Part shown: one piece after another, positions 48,196 to 57,086 of the stretch
How the letters are laid out: each line of letters opens with the position of its first letter
How positions within the stretch are numbered: position 1 is the first letter of the stretch
Assembly (NCBI GenBank): GCA_001766655.1
Contig: MJCC01000025.1
Span: 123,584-187,583, forward strand
Source of the DNA: Phytomonas francai
Taxonomy: Eukaryota > Euglenozoa > Kinetoplastea > Trypanosomatida > Trypanosomatidae
Direction: 5' to 3'
Length of the DNA: 64,000 nucleotides
Notes under the pieces: generated by a model
What the model was told of the DNA's origin: nothing
What the model saw: the letters and a program-made list of their open reading frames with translations, nothing else
Databases searched by the model: none
Position numbers and translations under genes: made by a program

Positions 48196-49734
48196 GGAAG
48201 TGGTCCTATATATAGACAGATAGATAGATATTAATAGCCCGTCGTTCTACCTTACCTACTTACTTCCTCGTTTTCAGCTTCTGATATTGTATCAGATCTT
48301 TCAACTCTCTCGCCGAAGTTGCGCTGTGCGTATGTGTATATATGTAGAATATGACAAAAGAAAGCAATTAATATAAATCAATAAAACAATATCTGTAAAA
48401 CAAGATCTTTCTTATTAAATATTTAAATAATTCAAAATGTTTTCAATAAAAAAGTGCCAGAAAATTTGATGTTAGCTTTGATTTCTATAGGTTGCTACGA
48501 ATACGATAGCGGTAGTCTAACTCTGGCTTGGGCCTCGCGATCAATAACAACACTCTCGATGGTGAAAAAATCAATACTTCTTAGCTGCCAGAGTTTTATC
48601 GCAGCTGCTTACTCGGTTGGTATTTTTATAGAGTCTATTTTACTCCTTTTCTATTCTTAGTATGTTGTTTCTTTTCAATTTTATACGAAGAATCAAGCTT
48701 TAGGCAAAAAAAAGACCCCTTTCTATTTAATATAACTGTTGAAGAACCCACACCAGCAACGCTCAAGTAGCAATAATAATAATAGATCTTGTACCCTCCA
48801 ATTTCAGCTACCAGTGGAAAATGGGTAGGATGAAATGTTAAATGTTGTACCTCGTGATACAATAGCAGCAAAGTAAAAATTCAAAGATAGCACACGCCTT
48901 TTGTTTTCCCGTTGATTCTATCAATCAAAATATTTGCAAGAAGAAATCAAAATATTCGATATAAGGCTTCTGTTGAAAAGAGACGTAAAAGAGAGAACAA
49001 TTGTATATCCAATTAAAAAACGATAAGCTATAACGCCTTATATTTAGTCGAGATGATTGCGCTTCCCTTAGCTTTCAGGAAAAAATTTTGAAAACCTATT
49101 TTTGAGCAATTGACTTTTTCAGAGTCTTAAAGTCAATTTTATGAAAAATATACCTCTACGAATACAATAAAGATGAATGCACTACTACAATGGTGTATTC
49201 AGAAGTTTGGATTTCCTTTCAAATAGTAAGTTGTATTTTCCTTTTATTGCTTTACTACCCTACTAATGTTGCTATTTTTGAGTATTGTTAACCTCTTTTT
49301 TTTTAGAGGGGGGGGGGGGGGGGAAGAGGGTAGGAAAAATTCACAGCACAGATCACCCCACGCTTGAACGTAAAATTTGCGTTGCTGGCTTGGCAAAGAA
49401 TCAGAGAAAAAGAAGCAAAGTCTGAGAGTTAAAGATAATAAATGGGAAAATAATACACAAAGGGAATATCTTATGCAATATAAAGGAGATAAAATAGACA
49501 ATTTTTGAAGTACACCATGACTAGGCACATGTGTAAAATGAATAATAAATAAATAAATTGTACATATGAGAATTGACTTGCTTAGTTGTTTCTTTTTTAA
49601 AAAAGGGAAACAGGGCTCCTTCGATATGCTTTCTATGATGCAGTCACGGGTAAAAATGCTAAATAAGCTAACCCACGAGTTAGGTTAATATCCTCTCATT
49701 AAAACGAGGATCACCAATCCCATATTTCGAGAAA

Positions 49735-49770
<36 letters not shown>

Positions 49771-49968
49771 CTAATTGAAATAGTCTTTAAAGGGAAAATC
49801 AACAAATAAATGAACCGCGCACACTGTGATCCCTTTCATGCACCCATTTTACGTCAACACTTTGCCCTATGGCACCTCCCTCAGGTGGAAAAAGGTGTCT
49901 TCATTTGACTTAGTATTTCAAGAACATGCCTTGACGACGATCATTGCGATTCATTACTAGTCTAAGAC
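48196..49968. other. AT-rich intergenic region
   Basis: A 1.77-kb spacer between the GH18 gene and VPS13. It holds a G16 run at 49308-49323, which is a C16 tract on the transcribed strand, and an (AT)15 run at 49737-49767. Short frames here begin only with TTG or GTG and look non-coding. Confidence 0.55.
49737..49767. repeat. (AT)15 microsatellite
   Basis: A perfect AT run about 200 bp past the stop codon of the GH18 gene. Confidence 0.95.
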
Positions 49969-51261
49969 TTACAAATCGGCGGAAGGTTCAAAAAAAGGTG
50001 CGCTCGTCGACGTCTTGGGGTAGGAAACAGGGGGACCCCTCCTATCCCTTCGCACGTTGTCCTCCTCCCCCCTCCTCATGCGAGACACCCCCCAGCGCCG
50101 CAGCTCCTCACCGATCGCCCGCATGAGGGAAAGGGGTTGCTCCGACGGCGGCAGCAGGTCCTGACCAAGCTCCCAAATCATAATGCCGGCGACGCCCCGG
50201 CCCAGCCCCGCGTCGCGCGCGAGCCGCATCTTCGCCTGCACGTCGGCACCATCGGAGAAGCCGTACGCCGCCGCCGCCTCTGGGTGCTGAGCGAGCCACG
50301 CGTAGGTCTCGGGCGCGAGCCGGGGGTCCCCGCGGGGGCGCCCGTAAAAAGGTATCCCCAGGGTCAGCAAAGGGCGGCCCGCCCCCCCGCCAAGCCCCCC
50401 CGCCTCCGCCTTTCCCCGCCTGTCACAGCGGACAGGGGTCTCGGGGTGGGGGTCGGCGGCTCTGAGAAAGCCGATGTACGCCGGCCCGAGCACCACGCGC
50501 GCGAGCTCGACGGGGCTGTGTGACGAACCCGGGGCGACGTGGTCGTAGGCCATCCAGTGGAGGTAGTCCACGGCGGGCAGAACCCCCGCCTCGCGCAGCA
50601 CGTGGCCGAGCTGGGGATGGGGGTGGAGGGCGATCGAGAGGGTCACGGGGCGCGGCCCGTCGAGGACCGCGCGAAGCTCACGAAGCAGCAACCCGAGCAG
50701 GCGCCACTCCTCGATCGTGCGCGGGGACTCCCAGTCGAGGTCGACGCCGTCGAGGCCACGCCGTAGGAGCAGGTCGCGAACGGCCTCCGCAAAGCGCCGC
50801 CGCTGGGCTGCGTCCCGAGCCAGCCGGGCGAATCCGGCGCTGCGGCCGCCGCCACCGATGCAGACCATCAACTTCACCCCATAACGATCGGCGAGCGCAC
50901 GGATGGCGGACCACTCCACGCCCTCGCGAGGGAGGCGTTCCCCCACGGGAAAGAGGTTAAGCGTGACCGGGTCAACCTCAAGGCTGAAAAAGATGAGGTG
51001 TGTGAGACCCTCACGAAAGAAGGACTCGTAGGGGAAGTTCTGAAGACGGTACTCAGGGAGATACCCGAACACAGCAAAAGGAGGCCGAGGCGTGTTGCTA
51101 CCGTCATCTATAGGGGAAGCCGCACAGAAACGATTGAGCTGCTTGGCGCGCCCAGCGCTCGATACCGTGAAACTCACCAAGCTGCAGTCGAAAAAAAAGG
51201 TAAGGCAGATAGAAATACACAGTGCACTGAGAAAATTGTGTACTCTAAAAAATCTAGTCAT
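49969..51261 (-). CDS. GH18 chitinase-like glycoside hydrolase with N-terminal signal or anchor
   Basis: The 430-aa product opens with a hydrophobic segment (residues ~8-35, FLSALCISICLTFFFDCSLV) that should direct it to the secretory path. The GH18 barrel follows. The beta-3 strand VKLMVCIGGGG matches SxGG, and the catalytic beta-4 motif DGVDLDWE is complete (D171, D174, D176, catalytic E178). WMAYD (M237-Y239-D240) and a late barrel Trp (GIMIWELG) are also present. Substrate-assisted hydrolysis of beta-1,4-GlcNAc links, as in chitinase, is the family reaction, though some GH18 members are lectins or endo-glycosidases. In insect-borne trypanosomatids chitinase is thought to act on gut chitin. 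The start is the ATG at 51261, 39 nt past a clear acceptor; the frame extends six codons only to a TTG. The C-terminal ~45 residues are basic and disordered. Confidence 0.92.
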   Translation of the reverse strand: MTRFFRVHNFLSALCISICLTFFFDCSLVSFTVSSAGRAKQLNRFCAASPIDDGSNTPRPPFAVFGYLPEYRLQNFPYESFFREGLTHLIFFSLEVDPVTLNLFPVGERLPREGVEWSAIRALADRYGVKLMVCIGGGGRSAGFARLARDAAQRRRFAEAVRDLLLRRGLDGVDLDWESPRTIEEWRLLGLLLRELRAVLDGPRPVTLSIALHPHPQLGHVLREAGVLPAVDYLHWMAYDHVAPGSSHSPVELARVVLGPAYIGFLRAADPHPETPVRCDRRGKAEAGGLGGGAGRPLLTLGIPFYGRPRGDPRLAPETYAWLAQHPEAAAAYGFSDGADVQAKMRLARDAGLGRGVAGIMIWELGQDLLPPSEQPLSLMRAIGEELRRWGVSRMRRGEEDNVRRDRRGPPVSYPKTSTSAPFFEPSADL

Positions 51262-51300
51262 TTTGTAAATCTTCAGCAAAGAATAGTCAAAAACTTACTT

Positions 51301-51333
51301 CTGTGCGCAGGGGGAGGGAGGGAGGGAAGGGAG
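51301..51333 (-). promoter_or_regulatory. Candidate spliced-leader acceptor for the GH18 gene
   Basis: The minus strand carries a C/T tract of about 23 nt, then GCGCACAG with the AG at 51302-51301. The ATG at 51261 follows 39 nt later. It is the cleanest acceptor in the window. Confidence 0.6.
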
Positions 51334-51750
51334 TGCGCTAAATTTTCTCGGCAAAACTCACAAACAGGGAAGCAAAAGTAGCCTCCTATAAAGTGAATAC
51401 CTCTCAATGCAAAAGATATACCTACGAGAGAGGACAAAATAGCAATCAAAATCACAGTTATCGCGACGATCTTCACAACCTACCGGTCCTTACACACGGC
51501 ATACAGACGAATTGGGAAGATTACAAAAAAAAAAAACGCTAAGATAGAAGTAAACAGATGTGAAATGATAGCTAAGAATACCATCGCCATACCAAGTATC
51601 ATAAAATTTCATTACAAGACCAACTAAACCAACGAAAGTACTAAAGCAATACAGCCTTTACAATACCGAGAGTATTTGTAGGTACATTTGCGCGCATGGG
51701 TGAAAATGGAATACGGAGGAAGGAAGAGGGAAGGTAAAGAGACTTGGCGT
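51334..51750. other. Intergenic region between methyltransferase-like and GH18 genes
   Basis: A mixed to AT-rich spacer. A hydrophobic minus-strand frame at 51273-51476 has only a GTG start and overlaps the acceptor site, so I do not count it. Nothing else is seen. Confidence 0.5.
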
Positions 51751-53475
51751 TTATCGATTGAAAGTATCATTTACACGTATATCCGCCCGCTGACCTGCGG
51801 TGATAAACTTCCCAGTTATTTTCCGCAACCACGCGTTCCATCCGCTCAGCAGTCCCTTTTCACCCCCACCTACCGGCTGCATGAGTTCCGGATGCCCACG
51901 AGGTAAAAATGCGGCCTTTTCATACCGCTCCCCAGGGATTAGCACCTTGAAGTTATCCTCTTGTATCTCATTCGTGAAGTCAAACTGCACACGATCCTGT
52001 CCGTAGTGCCTAAGATGCGCGCGGAGCAGATCCTTAAATTCACTTACGCTCGCAATGCTGCCGATGTTTGACTTTCCGCGAGCTGCATCATCCTGAAACG
52101 TCATCAGAATCGTGTAGGGCGCAGTGTAGCAATGGATCAACACCACAGGTCTCCCCGCAAACCCCATACGCCAGTTTTGAACCATATTGTAAAGAAAAGA
52201 TGCATTTTTGTTCGGTAACGTGATGGCAACACATCCACTCCTACTCATGCAGTTTCGAAGATTGTTGAGTGCTTCGAGGTGGCCGAATTGCGTGTTCAGC
52301 TGCCCAGCCCCATCAATTGCATCAATTAGCACAAGATCGTAATGCTTGCCAATCTTACCATTATTTCCATCATGCTCCGCTACGAAATTAGCTGCCAGGC
52401 TGCGTAAGTAATCAATGGGGTTCCCAATGCGCAGAGAAAGGTTGCTCGACTCCCGAAATCCAAGAAAGCGGCGGCAAACACCCACCAAGGTTCCATCTTC
52501 CTCAATCACATTCACATTAAAGTTAGGAAAGGAGTTGCTAAGCCAGCGCGGCATCTCGCCGCTGTGGAGACCGATCACCAACGTCTCGATTGGAACTTCC
52601 TTAACGGTGGTAAAGCGCACGGGTAAAAGCACCTTCGACACGTTCCGTAAGACGTGAACAGGAGCCAAACTCAGCAAAAGTTTCCTTGAGATCTCGCTCT
52701 CGAGACTCCCGCCGTACGGAACGCAGTTGTTGAGAGTGGTTACCCCTTTACACTTTGTCATGCCGTGAATCACCCCTTCACCGCCACCAGGCATGAAGTT
52801 CAGGTAGCTGCCGCCAGCAGAAGATGGAGATACCGACCTCTCCTGCTCGGAATTATTTGCCGCGGTTGTGGGTGTGGTTACTGTGGTTGGAATTGTTTTC
52901 GATGATTTGTTTGCTTTCTCGCTGGATACAGAGGTACCATTCTCCCTTGCGACGTAGTGCACACTTCGGTAATACACATCATCGTGTAGATGCGAATCGT
53001 ACTCGGAGAGCTCCAAACAAACCACATCCACCTCTCCCGTAGGATTAAGCGGCGACGGGTGCGCGCGCTGTTCACTAGGCTCGCTATAAATGACATTCGG
53101 CCGCCGTAGCTCCTCTTCCCGCGTGGCGGAATCGCCGCCGACGGCGTACCGGCTCGTATCAGGCATCCGCTCCTCGACAATCGCCTTATCAAGGGGGTCG
53201 ACGGAGCCTTGAAAACCCCAAAAGAGGTTATGGCTGTCCTCCATCGGGATGCGCTGGGCGGGGATGCGCCGCGCGAGCATCCCGCGACGGTCCTCAACGT
53301 AGCGCTCCGTCACCCGCCATGCAAAGTAGGAGAAGAAGATCCCGGTGGAGAGCAGAATCCACGGCGAGGTGAAGCCCCTGTTGAGCTCGGTAAAGAAGAA
53401 CTTGGTGAAGCGGTTGAGGTACTGCTCCCGGGCACGGCCCCCCGAAATGAGCTGCCGGGAACCCGGAGTCGCCAT
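51751..53475 (-). CDS. Membrane-anchored methyltransferase/spermidine-synthase-like protein
   Basis: The 574-aa product has one N-terminal membrane helix (PWILLSTGIFFSYFAW, about 38-53) after a basic start, so the bulk lies on one side of a membrane, possibly mitochondrial or ER. Residues ~290-430 look like the Rossmann core of the spermidine-synthase and METTL13 group. They include VPIETLVIGLHSGEMPRWL (motif I), FNVNVIEEDGTLVGVCRRFL (acidic residue after beta-2), RIGNPIDYL, YDLVLIDAIDG (motif IV-like) and LNNLRNCMSRSGCVAITLPN. The glycine-rich loop reads GLHSGEMP, as in the METTL13-like group. Residues ~95-260 are a variable, partly disordered insert. The ATG at 53475 is clear. The substrate cannot be read from sequence; true spermidine synthase is unlikely. 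Confidence 0.8.
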   Translation of the reverse strand: MATPGSRQLISGGRAREQYLNRFTKFFFTELNRGFTSPWILLSTGIFFSYFAWRVTERYVEDRRGMLARRIPAQRIPMEDSHNLFWGFQGSVDPLDKAIVEERMPDTSRYAVGGDSATREEELRRPNVIYSEPSEQRAHPSPLNPTGEVDVVCLELSEYDSHLHDDVYYRSVHYVARENGTSVSSEKANKSSKTIPTTVTTPTTAANNSEQERSVSPSSAGGSYLNFMPGGGEGVIHGMTKCKGVTTLNNCVPYGGSLESEISRKLLLSLAPVHVLRNVSKVLLPVRFTTVKEVPIETLVIGLHSGEMPRWLSNSFPNFNVNVIEEDGTLVGVCRRFLGFRESSNLSLRIGNPIDYLRSLAANFVAEHDGNNGKIGKHYDLVLIDAIDGAGQLNTQFGHLEALNNLRNCMSRSGCVAITLPNKNASFLYNMVQNWRMGFAGRPVVLIHCYTAPYTILMTFQDDAARGKSNIGSIASVSEFKDLLRAHLRHYGQDRVQFDFTNEIQEDNFKVLIPGERYEKAAFLPRGHPELMQPVGGGEKGLLSGWNAWLRKITGKFITAGQRADIRVNDTFNR

Positions 53476-55489
53476 TTTTGACCTTTTATTTTTTGAGGAA
53501 AGAGGGGAAGAGGGAGGAGGTTCGAGATGTAAAATGCCGCGGCTTGGTTGCGGCTGCTGTCACCACACAGGAGTGACGTTTTCCCTTTTTTTCCTTTTGA
53601 ATCCTTCAATAATGAAAACTTAGCTACTCCGTACAGACTGCATGTTTGTTTATATATTTATATATAAATAATAAGGATGCATACGTAAGAGGGAAAAACA
53701 TAAATCGGTATGTGGTCCACGGAAAACTCCCTCAGTCTAGCAAAAGGGAATAAATGCAAAAAAGAGTCCAAAAATGTCCCTGAGTATACTTGCGAAAGGG
53801 TAAAAATACGTTTGTTTCATCATCCATGTCTCGTAGTCTACACATATATGTTACAAGGACCCTTTAAACGGCCAAATCCATAAAGGTTCAGAAACGTAAA
53901 AAGCAGTAAAAAAAATGAAAACAATTGAAAACAATTGAAAACAATCAACGGACAGGGGGCCTAATAATGAAATGCGTCTCAGATGGGAAAGGGTGATTCC
54001 CTCTTTTTTACACTATGGGCGTAAAAAAAAGATCCCTCTCCTTCTCCCACCTCGATTTGTAGGGATCTTAATGCTCTTGTTGCCTGCCTGGTATGAAGAA
54101 CAGGATAAAAAACGTATGATTTCGACATACAATACATAATTGATTCACCTCTACGAATCTTTACACTATGCATCGCAGAGACATTTTTGTACGTATCCAA
54201 TTGAATGCAATCAATGAATTGACTAAGAAATACAGATTATCATTTGTGAGCTTAATCAACTAAAAATCAACAGGATTTCCACAAGGGTATAAAAATTAAA
54301 AAAACTCATCAAACTCTACATGAATTTCTCTCTTATCAGAGAAAGGAACACAGTAAAGATAACCCCCGTCATATAAATAGTTTGTTTTGAGCGTTACGAA
54401 ACTCTGAAAAACAGTCTGCAGGTCGCACTTTACCTTTTAATAGATTCCATAAGGCTACTTATATATCAAAAGAAAAATATTCATCGTTTGAGATGCCGCT
54501 ATGTCTTTGTGTACATATTGCATGCATATCTTAGGGAACAGGCAGAAAATGGAGAAAAATGGGATTAGTATTAAAAAAACCGTATTCATTCCCGTAGAGT
54601 GAAAATGATAACAATGTAAATTTTTAATGCGAAGCATGGGTGATTCTTTTAGAAACTGCCTCGATTAAAATGAAATGCGGTAAAAATTATACAAAAGAAG
54701 TAAAACTTTATTCGCACGTTTTTCTAAAAAGAAAGGCAAGGTTATGAATTTCTTCAGTATTAGTAAGCATCAAAATTATACCACATCCTGTGTGGTCCGA
54801 CCTCCACCTGAGTCTACAATGGGTTTTTGCTCTAGATAGGGAAAAAGGGGGTGAAATTAGATAACCCCACCCTCAGAAGAAAAAGGCGAAAATCATATCT
54901 GAAGGTTAAGGAAAAGTGAGAATGTTTTGGTTGAAAACGCGAAAGATGCTCTAAATCAATCGGTGCTCAGGAATATGTGCAGAGCCATTCCAAACTCACA
55001 GAAAACAAAGAATTTAAGCAATCTGGAACTTCTCTCCCCCCCCCCCCCCTGCCTAGTCTTTCAAAGCAACCCATAACGATGCTCCTTTTGGAGTGGTGGC
55101 TTCATCCATTCTGAGTTTTTTGAACAAAAATGGAAAGCGCGTATAAAAAATAAAGCGCAGCAATAGTCATAAAGTAGTTCTTTCTACAGAAAAAAATGAG
55201 GTCAATATCACATGTTTCCTTCTTTTATAAATTTTCGAACAGATGAACTCTATAATATGATCTAGACTGCCTCTATAAATATAGAAGCAACCAAAGTACC
55301 CGATATTTTAACCAACTGCGCTTTAACAATATAAAAAAAAGAGTACATTTTTATACTCGTTATCTATTCGCAATACAAAATTAGAATCGCATCTCAACAG
55401 AGAAACGCCTGCCTTGCCTGCTTATTCTTTCGCGGCTTCATAAAGTTTTGCAATATTTTTCGCCCTCAACATTCATTTTCATTTTTCCA
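53476..55489. other. Long AT-rich intergenic region
   Basis: A 2.0-kb spacer, among the longest here. It holds a short tandem of a GAAAACAATT-type decamer (about 53918-53946) and a C14 run at 55036-55049. Open frames are short and start with TTG or GTG. I see no supported gene. Confidence 0.5.
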
Positions 55490-56527
55490 TCAATCGTCAT
55501 CGAGGTCATCCTCTCCAAATGGCATAAAACTTTCCTCACATCCACAACTATGTTTCTGATTAGGATTTTTAAACGTAAACTTCTCTTCGACATTCCGAAC
55601 GACGTAATCCATCTCCGTGCCGAGAACATAAAACAATGCGCTGCCGTCAACAACGACTTTTACACCATCCTGCTCAACGGTGACATCCCCAAGTCCCTGA
55701 TTGCGCGTCTCCCCCTGCCGCTTTCCCACTGCGCTCGTTATTAACGAACTCAAATCCTTCCTCTCCTCCCCTTCCTTACTCTTGTTGGGTTGATCGTCCT
55801 GATCAAAGTAGTAGTTCACGGTATAACTATACCCACTACACCCACGCCGGCGTACGCCAATCCGAATCCCTGCGGGTTTTTTCTCGGACCCACCACCGCG
55901 ACCCCCCCCCTCCTCCTCCTTTGAGGCCTTGCCGGGGGGGTGTGGGTGGTACTGCGCGATTAGATACTTGAGGCGGCGAAGGGCCTGCGGGGTGAGCGCG
56001 AAGGCGGCCTTGTCCTTGAAGAGCAACTGTCGCTTCTGGAGGGGGGTGAGGGGGCGGTCGGGGACGGGCCCGGCGTCCTGCGCGCAGGCCGACCGCGTCG
56101 CGAGGAGGCCGGGCCCCGCGGCGGGACGGGGGGGGGAGGGGGCCGGGGCCTGCGGCCGCGGCATCGCGACCTCCCCGCGCCCACGGTGCGTGGACTTGTA
56201 CAGCTGCTGCATCGGCGGGGCCGAAGAGGAGGAAGAGGAAGGGGAAGAGGAGAAAGAAGAGGGGGGAGAAGGGGAAGAGGGGGGGGCGGGGTGACACAGG
56301 GGGGGAGGGCCGGGGTCCCCTCGCGCATTCATCGCGCGGGTGCTCTGAAAGCGCCTGGCGTCGGCGGTGGTGAGGACGGGGAAGGCGGCGGGGTGGCCCC
56401 GCAAGAGAGGAGACTGTGCCGCACGCAGGGCGAGGAGACGGGAACAGCGGAGCACCCCCCGGCTTTGCGAGGGCTTCGGCAAGCCGTAACAGGAGGCCAA
56501 AGTGGAGACCGTTCTTGAGACACGCAT
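55490..56527 (-). CDS. Mitochondrial A-type iron-sulfur carrier (IscA/ISCA family)
   Basis: A-type carriers take [Fe-S] clusters through three conserved cysteines and hand them to mitochondrial client enzymes. The C-terminal ~130 residues of this 345-aa protein are the domain: IRIGVRRRGCSGYSYTVNYY (first Cys, C230), DGVKVVVDGSALFYVLG, a TEMDYV segment, and FTFKNPNQKHSCGCEESF with C328 and C330. All three cysteines are present. The N-terminus (MRVSRTVSTLASCYGLPKPS) suits a mitochondrial import signal. Between them lie about 150 residues of Pro/Ser/Ala low complexity and a basic helix, which most family members (about 110-150 aa) lack. The start is the ATG at 56527; the open frame extends 17 codons further only to a TTG. 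ISCA1 versus ISCA2 is not settled. Confidence 0.92.
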   Translation of the reverse strand: MRVSRTVSTLASCYGLPKPSQSRGVLRCSRLLALRAAQSPLLRGHPAAFPVLTTADARRFQSTRAMNARGDPGPPPLCHPAPPSSPSPPSSFSSSPSSSSSSAPPMQQLYKSTHRGRGEVAMPRPQAPAPSPPRPAAGPGLLATRSACAQDAGPVPDRPLTPLQKRQLLFKDKAAFALTPQALRRLKYLIAQYHPHPPGKASKEEEGGGRGGGSEKKPAGIRIGVRRRGCSGYSYTVNYYFDQDDQPNKSKEGEERKDLSSLITSAVGKRQGETRNQGLGDVTVEQDGVKVVVDGSALFYVLGTEMDYVVRNVEEKFTFKNPNQKHSCGCEESFMPFGEDDLDDD

Positions 56528-57086
56528 TTTTTTTGCAGGGAAGGTGAAATAAACGGATTTACGTAGTCGAAAAGTCAAATTTAAAAATCAAACGAAATTA
56601 AGCAAGTACTTTAAGCACTATATATATATATATATATATATATAAAGGATGTAGTATTTGAAATAAAGATAAAACAGAAATTCAGGAATGTAACTTTACC
56701 TTTTAAGCTTAGAGTATCGTAATGCAAAATGTGACGAGCGTTGCTAATAATTGCTTTGACGCGTAAGTACTAAAAGGAAAAAAGCATCTAAAAGAGGAAA
56801 AAACGAACCGTAAAAAGTAGAAAGATAACCGTATATCTAAACAGCTCGTGAATCAAACAAATATTTTTAAGTAGAACACACAAAAAACGAATTCAATCAG
56901 AATACTCATTTTGAAAAATTAATGTAATGTAATCTCTCTCTCTCTCACACGGCATGCTTGAAAATTAAAAGCAAAGAGAGATAATATTCAGCCGCTTGTA
57001 AACGACTTAAGTGTCACAATAAAATTTATTATGAAAAAGCCGAAACAATACATAATGTCTGCACATTTCCCCCCTTCCTCCCTCGC
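56528..57086. other. AT-rich intergenic region
   Basis: It holds a 26-nt TA run at 56619-56644 and a short CT run near 56933-56945. No gene is seen. Confidence 0.5.

Noticed and set aside
49244..49528. 94-codon minus-strand frame
   Set aside because: It starts only with GTG, spans the G16 homopolymer and has biased hydrophobic/Pro content.
51273..51476. Hydrophobic minus-strand frame upstream of the GH18 gene
   Set aside because: It has only a GTG start, runs through the spliced-leader acceptor and overlaps the GH18 leader.
53979..54200. 73-codon minus-strand frame in a long spacer
   Set aside because: It starts with TTG and has no family signal; it is expected by chance in 2 kb.
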